From an uncultured Lachnospiraceae bacterium (GTDB lineage Bacteria; Bacillota; Clostridia; Lachnospirales; Lachnospiraceae): 64,000 bases of DNA. Of the stretch, positions 51,317 to 59,962 are shown in pieces (the stretch's first letter is position 1; every line of letters begins with the position of its first letter). The notes beneath the pieces were generated by a model. That model saw nothing but the letters and a program-made list of their open reading frames with translations, was not told where the DNA came from and did no database searches. Position numbers and translations under genes: made by a program. The stretch lies in the NCBI GenBank assembly GCA_930972465.1, contig CAKNHF010000003.1:62001-126000 (forward strand), read 5' to 3'.

Positions 51317-54300
51317 ATGAGAAAAAGGGCAGCGGCAGCTTGGCTGTTGACAGCAGCAATGACAGTTACTGTTTGTTCTCCGGCGGTTGTGCAGGCGGAA
51401 GGTGTTGATAGCGTAGACAATACACTTATTGCCGAACTTGATTTTAATACACCGGCTGTAGACGGCGCTATTACGGGGACAGGAGCAATTGCCAGTGTAA
51501 AGGGAAATGTTCAGCTTCGGGACAAGCTGTATAGAGACACAGCGCTTTATCTTGACGGAAGCAGCGGAACCTATCTGGATGTAACAGCTGAAGACGGTTC
51601 CAGTCTGCTGACGGGTAAAGATGAGATTACGATTTCTTTTGATACCAAACGTGAGCGTTCAAACACAAGCTGGATCTTTTTTGCAGCGCCGAACGCGAGT
51701 GAGCAGAAATATAACAGCGAACATTATATTGCCTGCTATTCCGCGGCGGACCCCGGTATCCGTGTGGAGCGTTACAATAACTCCGGGGAAAGATCTGAAG
51801 CAATAACTGCATCAGCAGGAGAGAACTGGATACATGTAGATATTCTCGTTTCAGCTGAAAATACAGAGCTTTATATTGACGGCAAACAGATGAATGCTGC
51901 GGAAAGTGATTATACACTTTCTGATATTCTCGGAGAAAACAGCATTTTCTATATCGGTAAGGCAAACTGGACGGCGAGCGGCGAGTACGCGAACTGCTGG
52001 ATCGACAACTTCCGTATTTATGACGGACTGCTTGATAAAGAAGAAATTGACGCTCAGTATGCAGAATTTGCGGGGCAGATGTTCTGGGACGGCGTAAGCC
52101 TTCCGACAGATCCGGTCAATGGTGATCTGGATCTTCCTGAAACAAATACGGCCGGAGATACTGTGACATGGAAATCCGGAAATACGGAGATCATCAGCGA
52201 TGATGGAAAACTGGTTTCCCAGCCGGAGAAAGATACAGAAGTTATAATGACAGCTTCAATCGGAGATCAGGAAAAAGAATTTATCGTAACAGTAGCAGGT
52301 TTAAATTCTATTCTTCAGGAAGCGGCAGACGCTCTGACAATTGAGGACGCAGATGATGTGAGAGGCAATCTTTCCCTGGTAAAAGAAGGGAAGAACGGAG
52401 TGGCCATCGACTGGAAATCCGATAACACAGATGTGATTACGGATGAACCCATGAATGCTGACAGCCTCTATGACGGCGGTGAAGTAACCCGCCCGGCAGC
52501 AGGAGAGGATGCGGTTCAGGTAAAACTGACTGCGGAACTTTCTCTGAATGGTCAGAAAACAACAAAAGAGTTTACCGTAACTGTGCAGCCGATGCCGGAG
52601 GATCTGGATACAGATTATGATGCAGGCTACCTGTGGACAAACTTTGACGCGTCAGGCGGTTATGAGAAAATTTTCTTCGGATACAGTGAGGATGGACTTA
52701 CATGGAGCAAGCTCAATAAAGATGAATACGGCAATGCCCAGCCGGTACTTGTAAATGACGCGGAGGGAAGCGATCTCGGTGTTCGCGATCCGCACATTAT
52801 CCGCTCCGCAGAGGGAGATAAGTACTGGATCCTGGGAACCGACCTTCATGCAGAAGGCGGCGGAGCAGGTGGAAGCGGATGGGATCAGTTGAACGCCAGC
52901 CAGAATATTGTTGTGTGGGAATCTACAGATCTTGTGAACTGGAGCGAGCCGAAGCTTGTATATGCCGGGTTTGATAATGCAGGCTGTGTATGGGCTCCGG
53001 AAGCAATCTATGACGAGACTACAGGAGACTACCTGGTATACTGGTCAGCAAGAGATAAGTCTCTGAATGGTACAGATGACAATGCGCTTCGCGTATATGT
53101 ATGCCGGACCAGGGATTTCAACACATTCTCCGAGCCGAAGGTATGGCTAAGCGAAGACCAGGAGAATGGAGCAGAGACAAACATTATCGATACAACAATT
53201 GTGAAAGGCAATGATGGAAGATATTACCGTTTTTCTACATCCGACTGGAACACCATCGTTGATGTAAGCAATACACTTGCAGCAGATGATGTATTTGATG
53301 TAAGCGTAAATTCGGACAAAAGTGAACCGGACGGCAGATGGACCCGCCTGGTAAAGCGTGACGGACAGGCAGCGGCAGGATTCTCCAGCGGAGAAGGTCT
53401 TACCGTATATCAGCTCCCCGACGGAACATGGTGCGCAATGGCTGACAACAGCGGATACACAGCTTACCTGACCGACGATCTGTCATCCGGTACATTTACA
53501 AAATCCAGCGACGCTTCTTTTGTTGACGGCAGATTCCGTCACGGTACAGTCATGAGACTGTCAGAAACAGAACAGGCACGTCTCCTTGAGGCGTATGGAC
53601 AGGAAGGGCCAGATCCGGATGAACCGGAAGCAAAAGATCCGATCCTGGAGTATAATTTTGAAAGTGATGCAGGTTCAGGCATTATGACAGATACCGGATC
53701 AGGAAACGACACGGCAGATAACGGTATAATTTATGGAAATGCCAAGGTTGTATATGATGAAGAGCGCGAAAGCAATGTCCTTGAGCTTGACGGAAGCAAC
53801 AGCTCTTACGGCCAACTACCGACAGGCTTTTTTGACGGCCGGGATACAATGACGATTTCCATGGATGTGAAATCCAATCTGAGTTCAGGAAACTTCTTTA
53901 CATTTACATATGGTAAAGACAATAATTTATATGACTTCCTGCGAGTACGCGGTACAGAGGTCCGCAACGCGATCAGTACATCCGGATGGCAGAATGAACA
54001 GGAAGTAAAAGGCAGCGGGGCTGCTGCAGGTACATGGCAGAGGATTGACATCGTAATTGATGGTACGAATATGAAGCTGTATATAGACGGACAGCTCGTA
54101 GCCGAAAACACAAATACAGGTATTACAACATCTGATTTCGGGACAGGTGTAATCTCCTACCTTGGAAAATCATTTTATGATGATCCGTATTTCAGCGGAA
54201 GTTTTGACAATATCAAAGTTTACAACCGTGCACTGAGCGAAGAAGAGATTGTAGAAGATGCACTTGCGAATGAAAATATAACACTGTTAAAAGATGCTGT

Positions 54301-56428
54301 GATCGGAACAGTTCCGGAAGATCCGGCCAACACAATGGCTACGGATTATCATACGGCGGTAACATCCAAACTGGATGCCGAGAACAAAGTAATTACTTCT
54401 TATATAAGAAAAAATGCAGATTTTGCAGCAGTTCCGGTTGACTTAAGCGTACTTGGTTCCTCGACGGAAATCAAGGTAAACGGAGAAGCATTTACAAACG
54501 GATCTGAACTGGATCTTACCAGCGATATAGAGGTTATACTGACGTTCGGTGAAAGAACAGAAACATGGACATTAAAAACACCGGAGATCGCGTACAATCC
54601 GGTACTTCCGGGACAGTATGCTGATCCGGATATTGATTTCCTGGACGGCAAATACTGGATGTATACAACAACCGACGGATATTCCGGATGGAGCGGAACC
54701 GTATTCCATGCATGGTCATCGGAAGATATGAGAAACTGGACAGACGAAGGAATTATTCTGGATGTGGCAAACGACGATCCGGGAGTTAATGACAGCGGCG
54801 TTCAGATCGAGTCTTCCGACTGGTCAGTAGGAAGCGCCTGGGCTCCGACGATCGAGGAAAAGGACGGCAAGTATTATTTCTACTACTGTGCGAAATTCCC
54901 GAACGGTGAGTCCGCAATCGGCGTTGCAGTCGCGGACGACCCCGCGGGTCCGTATACCGATAAGGGAGAAGCTCTTATGACTGTTTCTATGTGCAGGGAG
55001 GCAGGAGTAAGCATGGGACAGGCTATCGACCCGTCTGTTTTTACAGATGATGACGGAACATCCTATATCCTGTTCGGAAACGGTTCAGCCGCAATCGCGG
55101 AACTCAACGACGACATGATGAGCATCAGGGAAGGAACGATCCGCCAGATTAACGGTGTAAACGACTTCCGTGAATCGGTAGTCGTAACAAAGAGGGACGG
55201 GCTTTATCACTTTACGTGGTCCTGCGACGACGCGGGAAGCCCGAACTATCATGTGAATTACGGAACAGCTGAGAGTCTGGACGGCAGCAGCGTCAATGTA
55301 GATTACAGGTACACACTTCTTCAGAAGGATGAGAGCAGAGATATGCTGGGAACGGCACATCAGTCTGTTCTGTATTTCCCGGAGACGGATGAGTGTTATA
55401 TCGCATATCACAGATTTTACACGCCTCTTGGAGTTTATACAGAAGGCTTCGGCTACCACAGAGAGACATGTATCGACAAAGTTACATTTGGCGAGGACGG
55501 TCTGATGCAGCCGCTGTCACCGACAATGGAAGGAGTATACAGACCGGTCGGAACGGAAGAACCGATCGAACTTCAGATTCTATCAGATCCGGAGGATTAC
55601 TCGGGAGCAAAAGGAGAAACTGCCGTATTTGAGATCAAAGCGGCGGGAACCGGCCTCACATATCAGTGGCAGTACTGCAACGCTGCGTCAGATATATGGA
55701 GAGATTCTTCCATGGAAGGAAGCAGTACCTCACGGCTCAGCGTTGAAGTGGCAGGATACCGCGACGGCCAGAAATACCGCTGCGTTGTAAAAGACGCGGA
55801 AGGAAACACGGCTGTGTCGGGCACTGCAGTAATTACAGTGGCGGAGCCGGAGGCACCGGTGATCACCGGACAGCCGGAGGACTATACCGGCAGTGTGGGT
55901 GAAACCGCACGGTTTACGGTGCAGGCGTCCGGGACAGGGCTTGCATATCAGTGGCAGTACTGCAACGCTTCGTCAAATATCTGGAGAGATTCTTCCATGC
56001 CGGGATCCGATACGGAGACGGTCAGCGTACCGGTCACAAATTCGAGAGACGGCCAGAAATACCGTTGTGTTGTCACTGGTGAAAACGGAGGCAGCGTCAT
56101 ATCAAGGGTGGTTTATCTTACCGTAGGAATTGCGGAAGGCATGCCGGAGATAACGGTGCAGCCGGAAGATTTTACAGGTACTGCGGGTGAAACCGCACAG
56201 TTCACTGTGCAGGCGTCCGGAACAGGCCTTACGTATAAGTGGCAGTACTGCAATGCCGGATCGAATGTCTGGAGAGGATCGTCCATGAAAGGAAACGGAA
56301 GCTCCAGCTTAAGCGTACCGGTCACTGCTGCGAGAGATGGCCAGAAATATCGCTGCGTTATTACAAGTGAAAACGGAAGAACTGTTATTACAGAAGAAGC
56401 TGTGTTATACTATGTAAAGATGCAGTAA
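51317..56428 (+). CDS. Secreted double-GH43 multidomain glycosidase
   Basis: 1703 residues from ATG 51317, with AAAGGGG just upstream; in-frame upstream codons lie in the leader hairpin. Signal peptide about 1-28. LamG 38-253, two atrophied Ig domains 255-427, GH43 number 1 about 432-762 (Asp491 in GVRDPH, IIDTTIVKGND, Glu693 in GEGLTVYQ), LamG number 2 775-978, a linker domain, GH43 number 2 about 1094-1412 (Asp1103 in YADPD, SAWAPTIEEKDGKYYFYY, Glu1286 in DFRESVVV, YHRETCIDKV), and three Ig-like repeats 1415-1703. GH43 number 1 resembles that of the GH30 protein. Both propellers look like alpha-L-arabinofuranosidase or galactan-active subfamilies (GH43_22/34-like), which I cannot resolve by eye. 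No wall anchor. Confidence 0.85.
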   Translation: MRKRAAAAWLLTAAMTVTVCSPAVVQAEGVDSVDNTLIAELDFNTPAVDGAITGTGAIASVKGNVQLRDKLYRDTALYLDGSSGTYLDVTAEDGSSLLTGKDEITISFDTKRERSNTSWIFFAAPNASEQKYNSEHYIACYSAADPGIRVERYNNSGERSEAITASAGENWIHVDILVSAENTELYIDGKQMNAAESDYTLSDILGENSIFYIGKANWTASGEYANCWIDNFRIYDGLLDKEEIDAQYAEFAGQMFWDGVSLPTDPVNGDLDLPETNTAGDTVTWKSGNTEIISDDGKLVSQPEKDTEVIMTASIGDQEKEFIVTVAGLNSILQEAADALTIEDADDVRGNLSLVKEGKNGVAIDWKSDNTDVITDEPMNADSLYDGGEVTRPAAGEDAVQVKLTAELSLNGQKTTKEFTVTVQPMPEDLDTDYDAGYLWTNFDASGGYEKIFFGYSEDGLTWSKLNKDEYGNAQPVLVNDAEGSDLGVRDPHIIRSAEGDKYWILGTDLHAEGGGAGGSGWDQLNASQNIVVWESTDLVNWSEPKLVYAGFDNAGCVWAPEAIYDETTGDYLVYWSARDKSLNGTDDNALRVYVCRTRDFNTFSEPKVWLSEDQENGAETNIIDTTIVKGNDGRYYRFSTSDWNTIVDVSNTLAADDVFDVSVNSDKSEPDGRWTRLVKRDGQAAAGFSSGEGLTVYQLPDGTWCAMADNSGYTAYLTDDLSSGTFTKSSDASFVDGRFRHGTVMRLSETEQARLLEAYGQEGPDPDEPEAKDPILEYNFESDAGSGIMTDTGSGNDTADNGIIYGNAKVVYDEERESNVLELDGSNSSYGQLPTGFFDGRDTMTISMDVKSNLSSGNFFTFTYGKDNNLYDFLRVRGTEVRNAISTSGWQNEQEVKGSGAAAGTWQRIDIVIDGTNMKLYIDGQLVAENTNTGITTSDFGTGVISYLGKSFYDDPYFSGSFDNIKVYNRALSEEEIVEDALANENITLLKDAVIGTVPEDPANTMATDYHTAVTSKLDAENKVITSYIRKNADFAAVPVDLSVLGSSTEIKVNGEAFTNGSELDLTSDIEVILTFGERTETWTLKTPEIAYNPVLPGQYADPDIDFLDGKYWMYTTTDGYSGWSGTVFHAWSSEDMRNWTDEGIILDVANDDPGVNDSGVQIESSDWSVGSAWAPTIEEKDGKYYFYYCAKFPNGESAIGVAVADDPAGPYTDKGEALMTVSMCREAGVSMGQAIDPSVFTDDDGTSYILFGNGSAAIAELNDDMMSIREGTIRQINGVNDFRESVVVTKRDGLYHFTWSCDDAGSPNYHVNYGTAESLDGSSVNVDYRYTLLQKDESRDMLGTAHQSVLYFPETDECYIAYHRFYTPLGVYTEGFGYHRETCIDKVTFGEDGLMQPLSPTMEGVYRPVGTEEPIELQILSDPEDYSGAKGETAVFEIKAAGTGLTYQWQYCNAASDIWRDSSMEGSSTSRLSVEVAGYRDGQKYRCVVKDAEGNTAVSGTAVITVAEPEAPVITGQPEDYTGSVGETARFTVQASGTGLAYQWQYCNASSNIWRDSSMPGSDTETVSVPVTNSRDGQKYRCVVTGENGGSVISRVVYLTVGIAEGMPEITVQPEDFTGTAGETAQFTVQASGTGLTYKWQYCNAGSNVWRGSSMKGNGSSSLSVPVTAARDGQKYRCVITSENGRTVITEEAVLYYVKMQ
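55792..56139 (+). repeat. 348-bp block identical to 43822-44169
   Basis: Second copy of the Ig-coding block. Differences begin on each side: GTGACAGAC against GTAAAAGAC upstream, and GGTGCGCC against GGCATGCC downstream. Confidence 0.88.
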
Positions 56429-56469
56429 GGCCATAAAGCCGTATACGGGCCCGTACATACGGTTTAGAG

Positions 56470-56499
56470 GCAGGGGGAGGAAGCTGTTCCCCCCTCTGC
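56470..56499 (+). terminator. Terminator-like hairpin after the glycosidase cluster
   Basis: GCAGGGGGAGGAA pairs with TTCCCCCCTCTGC (one G-U, one A-C mismatch), loop GCTG, then ATGATTTTC. The weak T-run suggests incomplete termination, letting some transcription reach the foldase gene. Confidence 0.5.
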
Positions 56500-56527
56500 A
56501 TGATTTTCAGGGCAGGAAGGTATCAGA

Positions 56528-57586
56528 TTGAAAAAACGTGTTTTGAGCCTATGCGTAATGACGGCAGTTTTTATCGGGGCAGCAGCGGGCTGCAGCTCCG
56601 GCGGATCTGCGGCAGATGAAAAACAGAATCCTGACGAAACCGTACTGTATCTGGATGGAGATGCAGTTACAGAAGATGAATATGCTCTGTTGGCAGCAGA
56701 GTACAGGAATCAGGTGACAATGCAGTATTCGACAGATCAGGTGAATGCTGACGATTTCTGGCAGACAGAAATTGACGGGGAGACGCCCTTAAGCCAGCTT
56801 GAGGAGATGATCCTTGATCAGCTGAAATATAATTATGCGGTGAAACATCTTGCTGTGGAGGCGGATGTGACCGAAGATTATAGTTATGCGGAGCTGCAGG
56901 AAAACCGGGAAGGCGAGAATCAGGAGCGTTCAGGACAGCTGGAGAACGATGAGACCGTGTATGGTCTGACTTCATATGATGATTCCAATTATTACAGCTA
57001 CTGGTATTCCAATCTGGAGACACAGTGGAAAAACAGCTGGATTCCGGACAATGCGGATGTCACCGAGTCAGACTGCCGGGATTATTATGACGAGCATGAA
57101 GATGCATACACTTATGATACAGGTGTAACTGTTATCTATGCCGAACTTCCGTATAACTCAGAGTCTGAACGCGGAGAGATGCAGAATACTGCGCTCAGTC
57201 TGAGCCGGGCTCTGGAGACATCGGACGACATAAAGGAAATTGAGGCTGCATTTCCGGAGATTGAGTTTGAGAAACTTGAGCTCAATGATTTCGATACCCA
57301 GGAGGGCATGAGCGGCGTTTATGCGCTGCGCTGGGAAAAAGCATCCCAGCTGGAAGAGGGACAGGTTACCGCGCCGTATGAAGACAATGGGACAGTATGT
57401 GTCATGAAATGCATCGGACGCACAGAAAACGGAAAGCTGGAATTCGACGATGTAAAAAGCAGGATTGAAAGAATGCTTCAGGTAGAGGCCGCGGATCAGT
57501 GCATCAGTGAGACAGCAGAGAAAATGAAAGTGGAAAACGGCGGCATTTCGGCGGAATCTGTAATTTTAAAGACAGTAAATAATTAG
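56528..57586 (+). CDS. PpiC/SurA-like peptidyl-prolyl isomerase lipoprotein
   Basis: 352 residues with a TTG start, 7 bases after AGGAAGG. The lipobox AAGC puts the lipidated cysteine at residue 22. The N-terminal half is helical and SurA/PrsA-like (VLYLDGDAVTEDEYALLAAEYRN, then EEMILDQLKYNYAVKHLA); the C-terminal part resembles a diverged PpiC parvulin domain (VTVIYAELPYNSE, ASQLEEGQVTAPYEDNGTVCVMKC). Such proteins help exported proteins fold at the membrane surface. Its place directly after four giant secreted enzymes suggests it may serve them. Isomerase activity is uncertain because the parvulin part is divergent. Confidence 0.75.
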   Translation: MKKRVLSLCVMTAVFIGAAAGCSSGGSAADEKQNPDETVLYLDGDAVTEDEYALLAAEYRNQVTMQYSTDQVNADDFWQTEIDGETPLSQLEEMILDQLKYNYAVKHLAVEADVTEDYSYAELQENREGENQERSGQLENDETVYGLTSYDDSNYYSYWYSNLETQWKNSWIPDNADVTESDCRDYYDEHEDAYTYDTGVTVIYAELPYNSESERGEMQNTALSLSRALETSDDIKEIEAAFPEIEFEKLELNDFDTQEGMSGVYALRWEKASQLEEGQVTAPYEDNGTVCVMKCIGRTENGKLEFDDVKSRIERMLQVEAADQCISETAEKMKVENGGISAESVILKTVNN

Positions 57587-57602
57587 CAGATGGAGGATTA
57601 CA

Positions 57603-58103
57603 TTGGAAATGAAAAAGAAAAGAATTATCTTATTATCATTGGTTTTGATCATAATATTTGCCATGACCGGCTGCGGAGACGGCAAGGCGGATTCACAGGG
57701 AGATACACAGCAGACGGATGAGAATGCATCAGATGAAAACGTTGACAGCTCAGCAGCACTGAATGTAGAGAATGATACATTTACGGTAGATGATCTGCTT
57801 TCCAGTGTCGGATCCGAAGAGACAGGACTTCTGACGATTCTTGGCGCAACAGAAGAAGCAGAGACTTACGAGGCCAACATTTTCGGACAGAAAGCCACGG
57901 TCAGCGTGACAGCTGAGGATGGTACAGTCAGCGCGATCAAGATGGACTTTGTATCAGTGGATACCGGATCCGTGCTGAACGCGGTTGCTGAACAGCTGGG
58001 ACAGGACGGAGAGACAAAGGACGGTGTGACTACATGGACGTCAGGAGACCGTACAGTTACATTGTCTGAGGGAGACTCCGGATGCACGCTGGAGATAAAA
58101 TAA
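57603..58103 (+). CDS. Small lipoprotein of unknown function
   Basis: 166 residues from TTG 57603, 6 bases after GGAGG (57592-57596); ATG 57609 is the alternative. Lipobox MTGC, cysteine 24, then an Asp/Gln/Ser-rich linker. The C-terminal about 110 residues alternate strand and helix (DLLSSVGSEETGLLTILG, TVSVTAEDGTVSAIKMDFVS) with no family recognised. Follows the foldase gene by 16 bases, so the two are probably co-transcribed. Confidence 0.75.
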   Translation: MEMKKKRIILLSLVLIIIFAMTGCGDGKADSQGDTQQTDENASDENVDSSAALNVENDTFTVDDLLSSVGSEETGLLTILGATEEAETYEANIFGQKATVSVTAEDGTVSAIKMDFVSVDTGSVLNAVAEQLGQDGETKDGVTTWTSGDRTVTLSEGDSGCTLEIK

Positions 58104-58150
58104 ATTACAATGCAGGATAAAGCAGAGGCTGGAATGGGGAAATTAAAATT

Positions 58151-58882
58151 ATGGAAGAAACAAGAAAAAAAGTGCATGATCAGCCGCGCCGATGCAGACT
58201 AAATCGAAGATATGTTTTCATGAAACGTACAGTGGACATTGTCATATCTCTGACCGGCCTGGTGCTGTTCTCTCCGCTGCTGGCAGCTACGGCGGCGGCC
58301 GTGAAGCTTTATGACGGCGGAAACGTACTGTACAGTCAGGTCCGCCTGACTCAGGGCGGAAGACGTTTTCGGATTTACAAGTTCCGGAGCATGAGAATGG
58401 ATTCGGAGAAAGACGGAGTTGCACGGCTTGCAGAAAAGAATGACGACCGGATAACACCGATCGGAAAAATAATCCGGGATCGCCACATAGATGAACTTCC
58501 GCAGCTGTTCAACATTCTGAAGGGAGATATGTCAGTGGTCGGGCCACGGCCGGAGAGACCGGAGATAATGGAATTGTATATACAGGAACTTCCGGAATTC
58601 GAGCAGCGTCTTCAGGTAAAAGCGGGACTGACCGGATATGCACAGATATACGGAACGTATTATTCTACTCCCCGCGAGAAACTGCAGATGGATATGAAAT
58701 ATCTTGAAAATGCGTCATTATCAGAAGATTTCAGGCTTCTGCTTGCAACAGCCAGGATACTGCTGTTTGGAGAAAAGACAGATACTTCCGGAAAAAAGCA
58801 CAGCGTTGTTGAAAAAAGCAGACACAGAGCATGGGAAGATGTGCAGCATGAAGGAATCCGTGCGAAATATAAAAGTACATAA
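58151..58882 (+). CDS. Initiating sugar (phospho)transferase, WcaJ/EpsL type
   Basis: 243 residues. It transfers a sugar-1-phosphate to undecaprenyl phosphate to start exopolysaccharide or capsule repeat synthesis. One N-terminal membrane helix (VDIVISLTGLVLFSPLLAAT) precedes the catalytic bacterial sugar-transferase domain with KFRSMRMDSE, HIDELPQLFNILKGDMSVVGPRPE and VKAGLTGYAQIYG. It lacks the extra N-terminal helices of full WbaP-like forms. First gene of a polysaccharide locus that continues beyond the window. Confidence 0.92.
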   Translation: MEETRKKVHDQPRRCRLNRRYVFMKRTVDIVISLTGLVLFSPLLAATAAAVKLYDGGNVLYSQVRLTQGGRRFRIYKFRSMRMDSEKDGVARLAEKNDDRITPIGKIIRDRHIDELPQLFNILKGDMSVVGPRPERPEIMELYIQELPEFEQRLQVKAGLTGYAQIYGTYYSTPREKLQMDMKYLENASLSEDFRLLLATARILLFGEKTDTSGKKHSVVEKSRHRAWEDVQHEGIRAKYKST

Positions 58883-58900
58883 CAAGGAGCGGAACCGGGG

Positions 58901-59848
58901 ATGGAGAGGGTAAAATACAGCGTTGTAATTCCATTGTATAATAAGGCGGAGTATATCGGACGTACACTGAAAAGCGTGCTGGCGCAGTCATTTCAGAATT
59001 TTGAAGTGATCGTCGTGGATGACGGCTCCACCGATGACTCTCTCAGGGCCGCCCGGCAGTCGGCTTCCGGTAAAGTAAGAATCATAGCTCAGAAGAATCA
59101 GGGAACTGCTGTCGCAAGGAATACCGGAATTGAACATGCAGCAGGAGAATATATAGCTTTTCTCGATGCAGATGACGAGTGGAAGCGTAATTACCTGGAG
59201 ACGATTGATACCCTGACAGAGAGATATCCGCAGAGCGATATTTTTGTGACAGCCTACAGAGTCGTTATGGGAAATGGTAAATACAATTATTCCAGCAGGC
59301 TTACACCTGACGAAGGATGTCTGGAAAGCTACTGGATGACGTTTCAGTATCCTTATGATTTTGTATGGACTTCCGCCACTGTCATCAGGAAAAGCGCCAT
59401 ACTGAGAGCGGGGGGATTCAAGCCCGGCGAGCGTATCGGGCAGGATCTCGACCTGTGGGCGCGGGTGGCCAGAATCAATCCCAGGGTCGCGTATTCTTCG
59501 GCCGTGTGTGTGGATTATCACAGAAATGCAGGACAAAATGCAAGAAGCCGGGAAAAGATAGCCTGCGCAGAGGCATTCCTGCGGGATCTGGAAGAAGAAC
59601 TGGAAAATCCGGAACACAGCCGTGAGGAGCTTGACATGATACAATACAAGTATGATCTGAAAATGACCGTCTATGTATTTACGTGTATTCTTGCAGGGGA
59701 GAGATCTCTTGCCAAAAATGTATATATGAGATGGCAGGGGAGAAGAAGGATGAGGACAAGGCTGCTCCGGGCAGGGCTGAGGACAGCTATGATCATGCCG
59801 GCGGGTGTAAACCGGTTTCTGTATAAGATCCGGCTGAAAGTATTCTGA
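58901..59848 (+). CDS. Family 2 glycosyltransferase
   Basis: 315 residues. GT-A fold with SVVIPLYNKAEYIGRTLKSVLAQ at the N-terminus, VVDDGSTDDS, and a DxD-type metal site AFLDADDEWK; GQDLDLWARVA is the usual acceptor-side motif. The C-terminus is basic and may touch the membrane. It adds a sugar from a nucleotide donor to the lipid-linked repeat; the sugar is unknown. A terminator follows. Confidence 0.92.
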   Translation: MERVKYSVVIPLYNKAEYIGRTLKSVLAQSFQNFEVIVVDDGSTDDSLRAARQSASGKVRIIAQKNQGTAVARNTGIEHAAGEYIAFLDADDEWKRNYLETIDTLTERYPQSDIFVTAYRVVMGNGKYNYSSRLTPDEGCLESYWMTFQYPYDFVWTSATVIRKSAILRAGGFKPGERIGQDLDLWARVARINPRVAYSSAVCVDYHRNAGQNARSREKIACAEAFLRDLEEELENPEHSREELDMIQYKYDLKMTVYVFTCILAGERSLAKNVYMRWQGRRRMRTRLLRAGLRTAMIMPAGVNRFLYKIRLKVF

Positions 59849-59853
59849 AAAAT

Positions 59854-59895
59854 CTGGGGCAGATGCAGTGTACTCTGTATCTGCCTCAGTCTTTT
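59854..59895 (+). terminator. Intrinsic terminator inside the polysaccharide locus
   Basis: CTGGGGCAGATGCAG pairs with CTGTATCTGCCTCAG (two G-U) around TGTACT, followed by TCTTTT. It implies attenuation or a separate promoter for the flippase gene. Confidence 0.8.
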
Positions 59896-59962
59896 GATAC
59901 AGGATATCATATAAGCCGGGAGCGGGGCATGGCGCAAATGTTGAGAGAGCAGGTAGAATAAT

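Noticed and set aside
33063..56428. Cellulosome-like dockerin/cohesin system
   Set aside because: No dockerin calcium-loop repeats or cohesin domains were seen in any of the four proteins; only Ig-like C-termini are shared.
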